Of a stretch of DNA of 64,000 nt, positions 54,581 to 64,000 are shown piece by piece; the first letter of the stretch is position 1, and every line of letters begins with the position of its first letter. The notes under the pieces are model-generated. The model was not told where the DNA came from, did not search any database, and worked only from the letters and a program-made list of their open reading frames with translations. The stretch covers positions 2,294,001-2,358,000 of the forward strand of contig NC_089395.1 of assembly GCF_003171515.1 (NCBI RefSeq). The letters are read 5' to 3'. A program made the translations under genes and the position numbers. This DNA comes from Pyrenophora tritici-repentis. Lineage: Eukaryota > Ascomycota > Dothideomycetes > Pleosporales > Pleosporaceae.

Positions 54581-55773
54581 ATGGCCTCCGACAATGGCAA
54601 GACTGGAAATGGTCAGATAGACTTTTGCACCTTGGGCATGTTCATAATTGGTACTTGGTCATTCCATCGTGTAATATTTATTAGTAGGCGACTGAAATTC
54701 CTCAAGATGAAATCGAGTTTCCCCCACCAAAGCCCCCAGTCAAGGACATTGTTGGCGGAGCTGGCGCTTACTCCGCACTCGGCGCACGCATTTTCTCTCC
54801 ACCACCTCAGTCAAAGAGTGTAGGCTGGATTGTTGATTGCGGCTCGGATTTCCCGCCTGAACTGCGCGAGTTTATTGCACAGTGGGACACGGGTGTGCTG
54901 ATACGCGAAACGCCTGATCGGCTGACAACGCGGGGCTGGAATGGTTATGGCGAGAAGGAACATAGAGGTACACCCCCACGTCACGTGCGGAACATTGAAC
55001 ATTGGACATGGTGCTGACCTGCCCAAGCTTTTCGATACTTGACGCCAAAGCTGCGTTTGAATCATGAATCGCTCGTTGACACACCCCTGTTATGGTCCAA
55101 GTCATTCCATCTGATATGTTCGCCCCTGCGCTGCATTGATCTGGTTGAAAACATCACCGCATTACGCAAGCAGAGTGATGGCGAGAGGGCTGAATTCCAA
55201 CGTCCGGTATTCATATGGGAACCAGTACCTGATCTGTGCACGGCCGACGAGTCTGAGAATTGCTTAAAGGCACTAAAGTACGTTGACGTGGTGAGCCCCA
55301 ACAACAGTGAGCTGGGTGGCTTCTTCGGTAAGAAAACCGATGGGGAGCATCAAGTCGACTTCCGCGCAGTTGAGGAGCTATGTGATCAGTGGCTGGAGAG
55401 TGGCATTGGTCCCAATAGCGATGGAGGGGTTGTCGTGCGATGCGGGAAAGATGGCTGCTTAGTAACACGCAAAGGGCTACGCAAGTGGCTACCTGCCTAC
55501 CATCAATCAGCGGGAAAGGTGATTGATCCTACAGGCGGAGGTAACGGCTTCTTGGGTGGACTGGCGGTTGGTCTGCTAAGATGTGGTTCGGAAGTGTCGG
55601 ACAATCTGGAGGAAGCCGCCATCTGGGGCTCAATCTCGGCGAGCTTTGCCATTGAACAAGTCGGCATGCCTGTTCTCTCTCACTCTGAGAAGGGGGAAAC
55701 GTGGAACGGTGTGAGTGTCGAAAATAGGCTTTCTGATTTCAAGCAGCGGCTGGCTAGTTATATACAGCCATAG
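54581..55773 (+). CDS. MAK32-like pfkB-family protein
   Basis: 358 residues in three exons: 54581-54650, 54707-54967 and 55028-55773 (56- and 60-bp introns). It starts MASDNGKTGNGQIDFCTLG and continues DEIEFPPPKPPVKDIVGGAGAY, the sugar-binding GG motif of ribokinase-like enzymes. The C-terminal signature is DPTGGGNGFLGG (residues 277-288). In active pfkB kinases this loop is GAGD with a catalytic Asp; here the position is Asn283, as in the MAK32 branch. The protein may therefore have lost kinase activity. Yeast Mak32 is needed for stability of the L-A dsRNA virus particle; the fungal role is unknown. Confidence 0.88.
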
Positions 55774-55936
55774 CCACCGTTACTGCTCCCCGCCCAACGC
55801 CGGATATCTAGTTGTCCAACACCTTCTCTATCACACTCTGATTCTGTTTCCTCTCGTGTTCTTTGATCTGCTTGGTCCAGCTGCGCCATGGTTAGCTTCC
55901 TGGCCTGAGACATGGAATGGAGGGGTGCGCGTCGTA

Positions 55937-56284
55937 CTATCGGCTGGGGAAGAAACGGTGGCGTTCGGGCATCTTGTCGCGGTATTCGCGGTTTGCGCTC
56001 AGCATAAAAGCCATGCCGGCAATACTGGCCATGGTGAGGCCTACGACGGCCGTGTTGGCTTTCCAGTTGTTCGGCTGAGCATACCAACCACCAGATGGTG
56101 ACCAGACGTGCTTGGGGTATCTGGCGACTGTCAATTGGTCGGTTCCATAGGATTGGAAAGTCGTACATACGGGATCTTTGGTCCTCCGCCCATTGTGTTT
56201 GTGCTTGTGCGGATTCGTGGGGTTGAGCGCGTATGGAGCTTTGGTGAGGTCGTCGCTGTCGCACAGCGAGGTGCGCACGGGCAC
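55937..56284 (-). CDS. Small single-pass membrane protein, conserved-looking, probably mitochondrial
   Basis: 115 residues as an open frame. Basic, His-rich N-terminal half (NPHKHKHNGRRTKDP), then RYPKHVWSPSGGWYAQPNNW, one transmembrane segment (TAVVGLTMASIAGMAFML), and a polar tail ending HRFFPSR. Resembles small inner-membrane proteins of the respiratory chain or its assembly factors, but I cannot name the family. A short intron near 56125-56165 (GTACGA or GTATGT donor) may remove part of the middle. It is divergent from the mL44 gene. Confidence 0.6.
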   Translation of the reverse strand: MPVRTSLCDSDDLTKAPYALNPTNPHKHKHNGRRTKDPVCTTFQSYGTDQLTVARYPKHVWSPSGGWYAQPNNWKANTAVVGLTMASIAGMAFMLSANREYRDKMPERHRFFPSR

Positions 56285-56418
56285 CCGAGCTTGGCGGAAA
56301 TTCTGTCGCCATCATGGCTCGACGAACACTGAGAACACACTCCGGGCCAATTGCTGCTGCTGCTGCCGCCTCCGCCTTCCTTTATTTTTCTGCTATCTTG
56401 TCCTGTACTGTGGCCTTC

Positions 56419-57648
56419 ATGAAGCGGATCCCCCTTTCAAGATGCGCCTCGCAATTGCTGGCCCCGCCTCTTCCACATCGGCCCTCGTGCCCATATGCCG
56501 CGGCGAAGAAATTACGGAGAGACATTATACCACATAGCCACCGGATAAACGCACGCTTTCAGAGCACAGTAGCCATACCAGACGAGGGGGAATTGAAACT
56601 CGAGGCTGCCGCAAATGTCGGTGCATCACCAATAGAGGAATCAAGGACTTCTCACCCACGCCCACTCGAGAGCCTCCCATCACCACACCCTAGTGCTGCC
56701 GAGCGCTCGATAAAACTCCACGCTCTCCGGAGCCGGTTATCGCTACCAGAACGATTTCCCCTCCAAGTTCTCGCACGAACCCTTGTACATCCTTCCGCAG
56801 ACGCAAATCCCGCCTTCAACAATGCTTCGCTATCCATACTCGGACGCCAATTGCTGGGCTACTACACTTCTGAGTGGCTGATCTGCACCTACCCACGACT
56901 ACCAATGGAAGTTGTCTTCGCTGCTGTGGAAGCATACATTGGCCCCAAAGCGTTAGCCACAGTTGCTCGGGAGTGGGGTATTGAGGCGGCGGCGGAACCA
57001 GGTGGTGAAGTGGACCCAGGACTCTTACAATTCAAGAGGATAGGGGCGGGTGAGGAGCTACCAGAAGCCCTAAGACGGCAGGTACCATGGAAATGGAATG
57101 TTACCACAACCCATAAAATCTTAAAGTCGGACGCATTTGGCTCCAACAATGCAGGGCCGAGTCCACACGCACTGGAAAAGACACCAGTACCCGTTGAGGA
57201 AGCAGCACAGTCTTTTGTGCGTGCCCTCATCGGCGCTCTCCACGTACACCTTGGTTCACCTCTTGTTAAGCGCTTCTTCCGCGACCACTTCCTTAGCCGA
57301 CACCTCGACATCAGCACAATTTTCGACTTCCGCACACCGACACGCGATCTATCATGGCTATGCAGACGAGAAGGCTTCGAGCCACCCGTGGCCCGCTTAA
57401 TATCAGAAACCGGTCGTCTGAGCAGACATCCTGTTTTCGTCGTTGGCGTATACAGTGGGAGGGACAAACTCGGCGAGGCATCAGGCAGCTCACTAAATGA
57501 AGCGAGGATAAGAGCGTCGGCAGCAGCACTGAAGGCCTGGTATCTATACAAGCCAGTCCAAGTCACAGTACCTAGCAGTACCGAGGGTGAAGTAGACACG
57601 AGCAACTGGCGGCCCAACTACGTCGATTGTGGTGAGGTCATTGTATAA
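56419..57648 (+). CDS. MRPL3: Mitochondrial large-subunit ribosomal protein mL44 (MRPL3), RNase III-like
   Basis: 409 residues from the ATG at 56419, which begins an Arg-rich presequence (MKRIPLSRCASQLL...FQST). An ATG at 56314 in the same frame would add a hydrophobic 35-residue segment and is less likely. The RNase III-like fold appears as RFPLQVLARTLVHPSADANPAF then LLGYYTSEWLICTYPRLP and EAAQSFVRALIGALHVH; the acidic catalytic residues of true RNase III are not evident. A double-stranded-RNA-binding-like region follows (HPVFVVGVYSGRDKLGEASG, NEARIRASAAALKAWYLY). mL44 sits near the exit of the mitoribosome tunnel. Confidence 0.88.
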   Translation: MKRIPLSRCASQLLAPPLPHRPSCPYAAAKKLRRDIIPHSHRINARFQSTVAIPDEGELKLEAAANVGASPIEESRTSHPRPLESLPSPHPSAAERSIKLHALRSRLSLPERFPLQVLARTLVHPSADANPAFNNASLSILGRQLLGYYTSEWLICTYPRLPMEVVFAAVEAYIGPKALATVAREWGIEAAAEPGGEVDPGLLQFKRIGAGEELPEALRRQVPWKWNVTTTHKILKSDAFGSNNAGPSPHALEKTPVPVEEAAQSFVRALIGALHVHLGSPLVKRFFRDHFLSRHLDISTIFDFRTPTRDLSWLCRREGFEPPVARLISETGRLSRHPVFVVGVYSGRDKLGEASGSSLNEARIRASAAALKAWYLYKPVQVTVPSSTEGEVDTSNWRPNYVDCGEVIV

Positions 57649-58808
57649 TCCACAAGCCGACCACTCCACTTTTCAGAGAGACTACCTTGGTCACATGTTG
57701 ATACCATACTTCTCTGTTTGTACACATTTTCAGGCTAGCGGAGCATGCGATAGGGGAGTTGATGACAACTCTCAGGAAGATGACAGAACCGCACCGCTTG
57801 CGGTATGCCATGTAAAGGGGGAGCTGCAAAAAGCCGGCGCACCCAGCAGCATGGACAGCAGCGCCCATGTATCATATGTGACATCATGAGGATACCAACG
57901 ATGATCCGCAAACGTGTAGAATATTTTCAAACAAACTTTGCATCAATCACAACACATGTCAAGACTGTTCTGATTTTTTCTTCACAATGCGAACTAGCGC
58001 AAAGGATACGAGGGAATTAGTCGCGCCGTTTTGTTGTGTGGTGCTTTGTCCACTTTGAGCATTTTCCTGGGCCTCCTGAGTGAATGTCTTTGCTAAGCTT
58101 TTGTTTACTACTCCAGTTTCCATCTACACGAGTGACTCGCCTACCGGAGATGCGTTCAAGAGACCCAGACCTTCAACGAAACATTTCATCTTCGGTACCG
58201 TGGATCTTGAGCCACAGGGCAGAGAGGCCGGAGGACCCATTCTGGAACTCAGAAGAAGAAAGGATCGAGGCAACGATTGCCCCATCAACCCCTTGCCCGG
58301 GTTTTGTGATGTGAGAGCTCATATACGGTGTATGGATTAATGGGATCTGGCCGGCACCCTCAGCCGTCATCAACTGCTGCAAAGAAGGGCCTGTTGAGTA
58401 TTGTGTCAGCGCAATCTTATAAGATTATGCGGTGTACTGATCGACAGAATGTGCCCGACGCTCTCGGCAGTTGCCAGGTACTCCAATGAAGGCCCTATTG
58501 AGTATCGTGTCAGCCTCGGAATCTGTGCTCGGTGTTGTCAGATTTGAGGATTTGGATCGCTTGCAGGCGGACAATCGTTAGAAAGTAAGCACTACAGAAC
58601 GCCAGCCAAGAGCCCCTTTCTCTATGAGCGGGGTAATAGTCTAAGATTAAGTAAGGAGATGGTCTATAATTCCCGTTTCCCGCTATCAAAACCCACACAC
58701 CAACTCTACTCTCTAGTCACAGATTACATCACACTTTCAACATCGCCCAACGGCACCTACATCGTCAAAGTCGGACTATCTTTTACCTTCCACTTTAAAA
58801 ACAACGCA
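57649..58808. other. 1.2-kb intergenic region
   Basis: Between mL44 and the small secreted protein gene. Short open frames without signal or domain. The last about 150 bp before 58809 is pyrimidine/AC-rich and should be the promoter of the secreted-protein gene. Confidence 0.4.
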
Positions 58809-59188
58809 ATGGTTAATCTACGAACGGTCACGATATTGCTTAGTTTAAGTTTAGGCGCCTTCGCTGGTTTTAACGTAAGCATTACCTTTCTGCTTTTCCC
58901 TAGACTTCCATCACTGATCACTTCGCTACTTTTCTAGACATGCAAACCCGGTGGCCCCTACGGATATGGAAACTGCTGCAAAATGACAAAAGTCAATGGA
59001 AAATATGTCTTTACAGACGATTGCAAAGAATGCTTCTTTGTACATTACCCTAACCCTATCATTTATTACGAAAAGTCTAACCTGATTTGAACCTGCAGAC
59101 CGATGGCGGCTGCAAAAAGTTAGGGCATCGATGTTCATTCAGCTGGGACTCCAACGCTGTAGAAGAGGGAGCATACTGCAACAAATAA
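58809..59188 (+). CDS. Small Cys-rich secreted protein with two introns, candidate effector
   Basis: 85 residues. Exons 58809-58874, 58938-59039 and 59099-59188; introns GTAAGC...TCTAG (63 bp) and GTACAT...TGCAG (59 bp). Signal peptide is MVNLRTVTILLSLSLGAFAG. The mature part of about 65 residues has eight Cys (TC, CC, DC, EC, GC, RC, YC), an even number fitting four disulfides. The coding sequence spans three exons and no single frame shows it whole. After the TAA at 59186-59188 the same frame stays open with an acidic, Lys/Asp-rich stretch up to the MITE at 59343, so an older, longer form may have been cut by a stop. I recognise no named effector family. It lies 155 bp from a MITE. Confidence 0.65.
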
Positions 59189-59342
59189 GGGAAAAAGATT
59201 AGACGTGCAGTCGGAGCCACAAGGGAGCTGGATACTTTTGACAAAGACGACAAAGACGACTACCCTGACAGTTCAAAGATATTCAAGGAGAGTCTTTCTG
59301 GCTACAAGCCTGGAACCGAAGAATCGCATTCGCCATCCCCGC

Positions 59343-59504
59343 TAGACTCCGCAACAATCAATTCAATCCGGTCACTCTCCTAGACCCACTTACCTATCTA
59401 GGTAGGGCTTAAACTCCTATAGGTAACTACTAGGCTTAAAGCGGTAATCAATCAATCCAATCTGAACCTTCTAGGACCCACTTAATTGATTGTTGCGGAC
59501 TGTG
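59343..59504 (+). repeat. 162-bp hAT MITE, copy 2
   Basis: Perfect 8-bp target duplications ATCCCCGC at 59335-59342 and 59505-59512. The ends are TAGACTCCGCAACAATCAA on the left and CACAGTCCGCAACAATCAA on the right (read inward). Same sequence as copy 3 by inspection, and as copy 1 reversed. Confidence 0.96.
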
Positions 59505-59512
59505 ATCCCCGC

Positions 59513-60076
59513 CCCCTTCGCTATTCAATTAATCACGCACGGAAGAGAATGGCCAGTCCGACTCTTAGGCTTAGCGAGATTTAGAAGAGAAAACTATAAT
59601 CTTAATCTTAATCATACATACCTACACTATCTATGCCTTAAACTTTACTACTGTCGTGTTTACATATCCTCCCCTCCTATATCTATTCCTTTGCCCATGC
59701 ATAGCTACAACTACAACACGGCTAGACTATATTGTTGACACGGCAAAGGTGTCGAATACTAGCAGTCGTTGCAACGAACAAAGTGTATAGTATTTGATTA
59801 GTAGTGAGCAAGAGCTGGATGGAGAGATCTCCATATGTACGGTTGCGAGCTAAGCGGGAAGCTTGGTCTAACTAGTGGTCCAAGCTTCCGGCCCGGAAAA
59901 ACTCGCCGGGCTGGCTGCACGCGCATGTCCCGACATATATATATACATGATTATCTAACATTACAAACACCAAAAGTTCACAAACATGTAGCATATTTAA
60001 AAAAAACTGTGCATAAATTATCGCAAACTCTTAATGTGAGCTATTGCTCTGTTCTACTATATGTGAAGTGCAATGC
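59513..60076. other. Spacer between two MITE copies
   Basis: About 560 bp, AT-rich. It contains TGTTGACACGGCAAAGGTG at about 59733, which looks like the start of a Copia-type LTR, and TATATATA runs. No paired LTR end or coding region found, so a solo LTR is only possible. Confidence 0.3.
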
Positions 60077-60084
60077 GTTTTACT

Positions 60085-60246
60085 TAGACTCCGCAACAAT
60101 CAATTCAATCCGGTCACTCTCCTAGACCCACTTACCTATCTAGGTAGGGCTTAAACTCCTATAGGTAACTACTAGGCTTAAAGCGGTAATCAATCAATCC
60201 AATCTGAACCTTCTAGGACCCACTTAATTGATTGTTGCGGACTGTG
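60085..60246 (+). repeat. 162-bp hAT MITE, copy 3
   Basis: Perfect 8-bp target duplications GTTTTACT at 60077-60084 and 60247-60254. Same orientation as copy 2, 580 bp downstream of it, and matching it over the full 162 bp. Confidence 0.96.
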
Positions 60247-60614
60247 GTTTTACTGCACTAGACTTGAGAGTACAGGCATATAGGTTAGCATGGTGGATAT
60301 ATTGAATTGCTAAGACTCACAACAGATGGATGATTGACGTTGTTTTGTAGAAAAAACGAAGCATACTACTTAGGCCTCGTGTATGTCGTATGTAAACGTG
60401 TTACTGTATGTTGATTTGATAATTTCTCCGCAGTATTTGTGATGTAGCATGCTGGAGACCTATCCATATTTGAGCAGTTTAAAGCACCAACGTCCTTGAA
60501 ATTCATTTTTAATCTGCAAATCGGTGTATTTCCGCACTTTAGTACACAGGAAGGAATAGCCGCCTCTCTTTTGAATAACCTAAGCCACTTTTAGCTTAGG
60601 GTAGTTACTTAGAT

Positions 60615-62097
60615 ATGCCCGACCCCACAAGAAAACGAGCTCCTTCGAGACCACATTACACCGCCTTGTTTGGCAAAACATCTCTATTCCTGCTTCTATC
60701 AAAAGTCAAAAATCCACCCTTTGCAACAATGCGACGTAAGAGGAAGGCCAAGGCTGCGAGCCACGGGCCTGCCGACAACGCGTCGAATAACGGCGAGAAA
60801 AAACCAGAGTCGGGTTCCCAAAACGCCAATTCATCGTCATCTTCGACTTCAAAACCTAGCGCAAATAATCCCAATGCACCTTCAAAGGACCTCGCCTCTC
60901 AGATGAGAAAGATGGTAATTGAGGCTGCTGATCCCCCGCCAAACCCCATTCCAAACGGCGTAGAAGCGGAGATGGCGGAAGTAAAAAAAACTCGTTGTTA
61001 CTATGCCCCGCGAGAAGCTTCGACGTCGGCTTAAAGTGCATTGGCCATGTTTGGTAGAGAAAGGCGACCCAGAAGGCTGGACGCGAGAACATAACCTGTG
61101 GTACATACAAGAAGAGATGAAGCGCGAGGAACAGGTAACCGCAGCATTTACCTCACTCAAAGAGAAGCTTGAACAAGGCAAGAAAGTACCTATCCAAAGC
61201 CCTTACTTAGGCCCTTTATCTTATTAAGGTTACTGGAGATTACATTCCAGTCAGGCCTACACAAAGTACTTCTTGCCCAAGATCGATAACATGGACTTTG
61301 CAGAATGGGACGAACCCACAGACCCAGCTCACAAGATGAATTTCTACGACCCGAGTTGTCGGACCGCTGATAATCCTCTCTATAAAATGCGCGACATGCA
61401 GCCTAGCTTTGGCGACATCGATATAGATTGTGGTGGGGCGGAACTGAGGGGATCCCTGAAGAAATTTACCTGGCCCGAGTACGCATCACTCGACCCCATC
61501 ATTGTCAAAACGACAGGCAGGTCCAGGAGGTTGAAGATGTGGTTCACAGGCGATGGATTCATGCGCATGGAACTCCTCATGGGCTCTAAAGATGATTTTA
61601 GAAACGAATGCGGGGTACCGGTAATATGGTCCGGCATAGAGATGACTGAATTTCGCAGTCAGGAGGAGGCGAAGGAGTGGAGGGCAGAGAGAAAGGCTAT
61701 GGAAGAGGAAGAAGAAAAAGAACGAAAAGCGGCACTTGTGGCCGCAGAAAAAAAGAAACAAGAAGAAAGGGCTAAAGACGAGGCAGCCAGACTCGCCAGA
61801 GAAAAAGAGAGGAAGAAGATATTGGCCAGGTTGCGGGAAATGCGCGATGCTGGCGAGATTACCAAGACGGAAGAGCGGCAGATGTATCTCGAGGAAATGG
61901 AAGAATACGATTACAAACAGCTCACTGACGTCGATACGGATGACGACGATGATGACGAAGACGACGACGATGATGAAGACGACGATGAAGACGATGAAGA
62001 CGATGAAGACGATGAGTCACCCGAGCCACCACAATCTCCCTTGTCCTCGTCGGGACAGGAAGATTGGTCGAGTTCGGAGGAATCAGATGGAGAATAA
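60615..62097 (+). pseudogene. Acidic-tailed hypothetical protein gene, broken by a shift and a stop
   Basis: Three pieces read as one protein. The N-terminal part (to 61034; start at 60615 or the ATG at 60729, MRRKRKAK) is basic then Ser/Asn-rich. Near the A8 run at 60983-60990 the frame must shift by one to continue as REKLRRRLKVHWPCLVEKGD and EHNLWYIQEEMKREEQ. This second piece stops at TAA 61225-61227, and the same frame resumes directly as YTKYFLPKIDNMDFAEWDEP. The C-terminal piece has a Glu/Lys/Arg coiled coil (about 61650-61920) and an Asp/Glu run from a GAC/GAT/GAA repeat (61935-62020). I know no family. It could be a real gene with unusual introns, but no GT-AG pair restores both breaks. 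Confidence 0.5.
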
Positions 62098-63271
62098 CTA
62101 GCGAAATAGAAACGATATTGACGTTTGAAAAGGCCGCAGGGCAGGACGTGAAAGTCAGGATAGCACCACCATCCTGTGTAGTCGAGATACGGATTGACGG
62201 AAAGGAGCTTATGCTTTTTGCCTCTACATACAATACGTGATATTGCCAGGGAGATCTATGCAATATAATGGCTTGGACGAGGTCACCGCCAGAAAACCCT
62301 CATCATGTACGCTTGTGAACATTACACACTCCTGCATAGTCGCCGTCATCATATTAAACCCAACACACGCACTACTACACACTTGCACATACACAACAAC
62401 ATGTGAAGTGTTCATAATAAATATCATTCACTACTGTTATCCCAAAGCAACTATGAAGCTCCTTCTCTTATGTCATGCCGCAATCATGTCTAATGCATAC
62501 ACTTCATCTCATCCTATCCGATGCGCTGGCATCGCAGTCCTCTCATAAAAGCATAAAATCAACGGGGGGCGCTGAACGCAAGAAGGGGTATCAAAGGTCC
62601 AACCCAGAAAGAAGAAGAAGAAGAAGCAAAAAGAGAACTATGTTAAAAGACGGGTTGGTCAGTAAGTAGAAGAAGAATGTGAAGAAAACGCTTAAAATTC
62701 AAGGCCGAGCCAAGGCAAGAAAGAAGGGAGGGAAGAAAAAACCCGCATCCGCCATCTAAACCCGCAAGATTTGAAAAGAGGCAAAATAGTTCCATCGTAT
62801 TCCTGTTCAACTGTGTCGTGTCCCCATGTGGCGTGGCCCCACCGAACAGGTTTCCAGTTTCTCCAAGTTTCACAAAACCACATACACGACCGCACTTCGG
62901 GAACAAGCGCGTTTCAGGACCACCCGCCTACCCGCCTTGCCAAGAAATACGGGCCCGCCTACCGCCCTCCTCCTACAAAACGTGACCCCTCGTCTTGCGC
63001 GTGTCGAGTTATCGTATTGTGTCGTGTCGACGCCAAACGCCGTTTCGTCAAGTGTCACCTTGGCAGGGCAAAGAAGGGAAGGAAACTCCACTTTCATGTC
63101 TGACGTTTTCACGCCCGACAAATTCCGGCGCGCATACATGTTCCGCGTTGAATCTAATGCCCGAGTAAGGGTATTTGTCCGTGAGTGTTCCAGAAGCCAC
63201 ACGGACGGCTTCGGAGAAAAACGGAGTGAAAGGGGAGGTGGTATCCTGGTTAGTCATTGTCTTTTTACTGT
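62098..63271. other. 1.2-kb intergenic region
   Basis: Between two convergent genes. Purine-rich around 62590-62750. No coding frame or repeat I can support. Confidence 0.4.
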
Positions 63272-64000
63272 CTACCACCCCCCAGCAGGTTCCAAACGCC
63301 GCGTTTGCGTCTGGAAGTAGCCGTCGAAGACGCTGAGCTCGGGCTTCCTTGCTTGCGTCGGTGGGGGCGCAGGGTGCTCTGAGATATCGACTAGCGTTGC
63401 CGTGTTATTGTTGCCGTTGCTGCTGCCGTTATTGTTAATGCCTAGCGAGGCAGCGGCCTGACCGCTGTAGCCCCCGGAGTCAAGGCTGCGTCGCCGGCCG
63501 CCAGTTGCACGACCGCTGTTCAAGCTGTTGAGCACGGACGTCATCTTAATGCGTTCTTTGGGACGGGGCAGCAACATCTTCTCGATGAGTGTGAGCCATT
63601 CGGCTTCGGCCTTGAGTTGGCGCAGTTTGCGGCCAGACCCGATGAGCCCGTTGCGTAGATGCGATGTTGTGGCTGCGTGCAGTCTGTTGCGCCAACTGGC
63701 GACACGGTCGAGGTGCTGGTGGTAGGATGCATCATCTGTATTCGCGGATCTGTATTGCGCGAATACGGAGAGGGATTGCCCCTGGGCTACTGTCATCATG
63801 GAGAGGAATACGCAGCCAAGGGAGAATACGTCGGCCATGCGCTTGCCCCGTGATACAATGGTCTCGGGCGCAGCGTATACGTAAGATTGATCCTGGAAGT
63901 ATGCGTGCAACTGATCCATATGCTGCGAGTTTGCCGTTATGGGGCTGAATGTATCGATGTTTTGCCCGATATCGAATGGTGCTAGAAAGATGCGGGCACC
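63272..64000 (-). CDS. Protein kinase, C-lobe and tail, truncated by window edge
   Basis: 242 codons, open to the right edge. The activation-segment end is YVYAAPE (APE motif), followed by SRGKRMADVFSLGCVFLSMM, the F-helix region of Ser/Thr kinases with its invariant Asp (DVFSLG). The C-lobe ends with the RPKERIKMTSVL motif (invariant Arg). A disordered Asn/Gly/Ser-rich tail follows, ending RRLEPAGGW. At the edge the preceding segment reads ARIFLAPFDIG where a DFG loop might be expected, but too little is visible to judge. The catalytic loop lies outside. Subfamily unknown. Confidence 0.8.
   Translation of the reverse strand, partial: GARIFLAPFDIGQNIDTFSPITANSQHMDQLHAYFQDQSYVYAAPETIVSRGKRMADVFSLGCVFLSMMTVAQGQSLSVFAQYRSANTDDASYHQHLDRVASWRNRLHAATTSHLRNGLIGSGRKLRQLKAEAEWLTLIEKMLLPRPKERIKMTSVLNSLNSGRATGGRRRSLDSGGYSGQAAASLGINNNGSSNGNNNTATLVDISEHPAPPPTQARKPELSVFDGYFQTQTRRLEPAGGW

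Noticed and set aside
59733..59900. Solo Copia LTR starting TGTTGACACGG
   Set aside because: No matching CA end or target duplication could be found.

Overview
The window is nuclear DNA of a filamentous ascomycete, most likely a Dothideomycete of the Pleosporales. The genes are split by short introns (about 40-140 bp) with GTRNGT donors and CTAAC/CTGAC-like branch sites. The families present (UstYa/DUF3328, DUF3433, DUF1993, an ethylene-forming-enzyme-type dioxygenase, small Cys-rich secreted proteins) and the transposons (pogo/Fot1-like, hAT, Copia) fit that group. The order is inference; no marker sequence fixes a species.

Layout. 1-28 kb is a transposon-rich compartment. It holds an intact hAT transposase running off the left edge, three pogo-type elements of different age, a relic hAT with two pogo elements nested inside it, a 158-bp foldback hAT MITE, and a Copia retrotransposon with intact LTRs sitting inside a large DUF3433 membrane-protein gene. 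Between them lie a DUF1993 gene, an ethylene-forming-enzyme-like gene and a GTPase gene with an in-frame stop. 28-30 kb is gene-poor and ends in a candidate effector gene. 30-58 kb is a conserved block: palmitoyl-protein thioesterase, a ribosomal-L1-fold biogenesis factor, an FHA protein, ubiquitin-eL40, RRN7, eIF5A, VPS52, a second DUF1993 protein, a prolyl-4-hydroxylase-like enzyme, CAP/Srv2, a MAK32-like pfkB protein, a small membrane protein and mitochondrial mL44. 58-64 kb is accessory again: a second candidate effector, two identical MITEs, a broken acidic-tail gene, and the C-lobe of a protein kinase cut by the right edge.

The most interesting system is at 47.6-50.9 kb. A secreted precursor-like protein with ten copies of a His-His-led basic repeat is divergently transcribed from a UstYa-family (DUF3328) oxidase with both HxxHC motifs. 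This is the arrangement of a fungal ribosomally made, post-translationally modified peptide (RiPP) locus, but the repeat has no tyrosine and does not resemble the cores I know (ustiloxin, phomopsin, asperipin, victorin).

The transposons give a readable history. One 162-bp MITE family has three copies that look identical, each with a perfect 8-bp target duplication. Its ends match those of the hAT at the left edge, which is its probable transposase source. One copy is inside the Copia polyprotein, and that Copia is inside the DUF3433 gene, so the order is gene, then Copia, then MITE.
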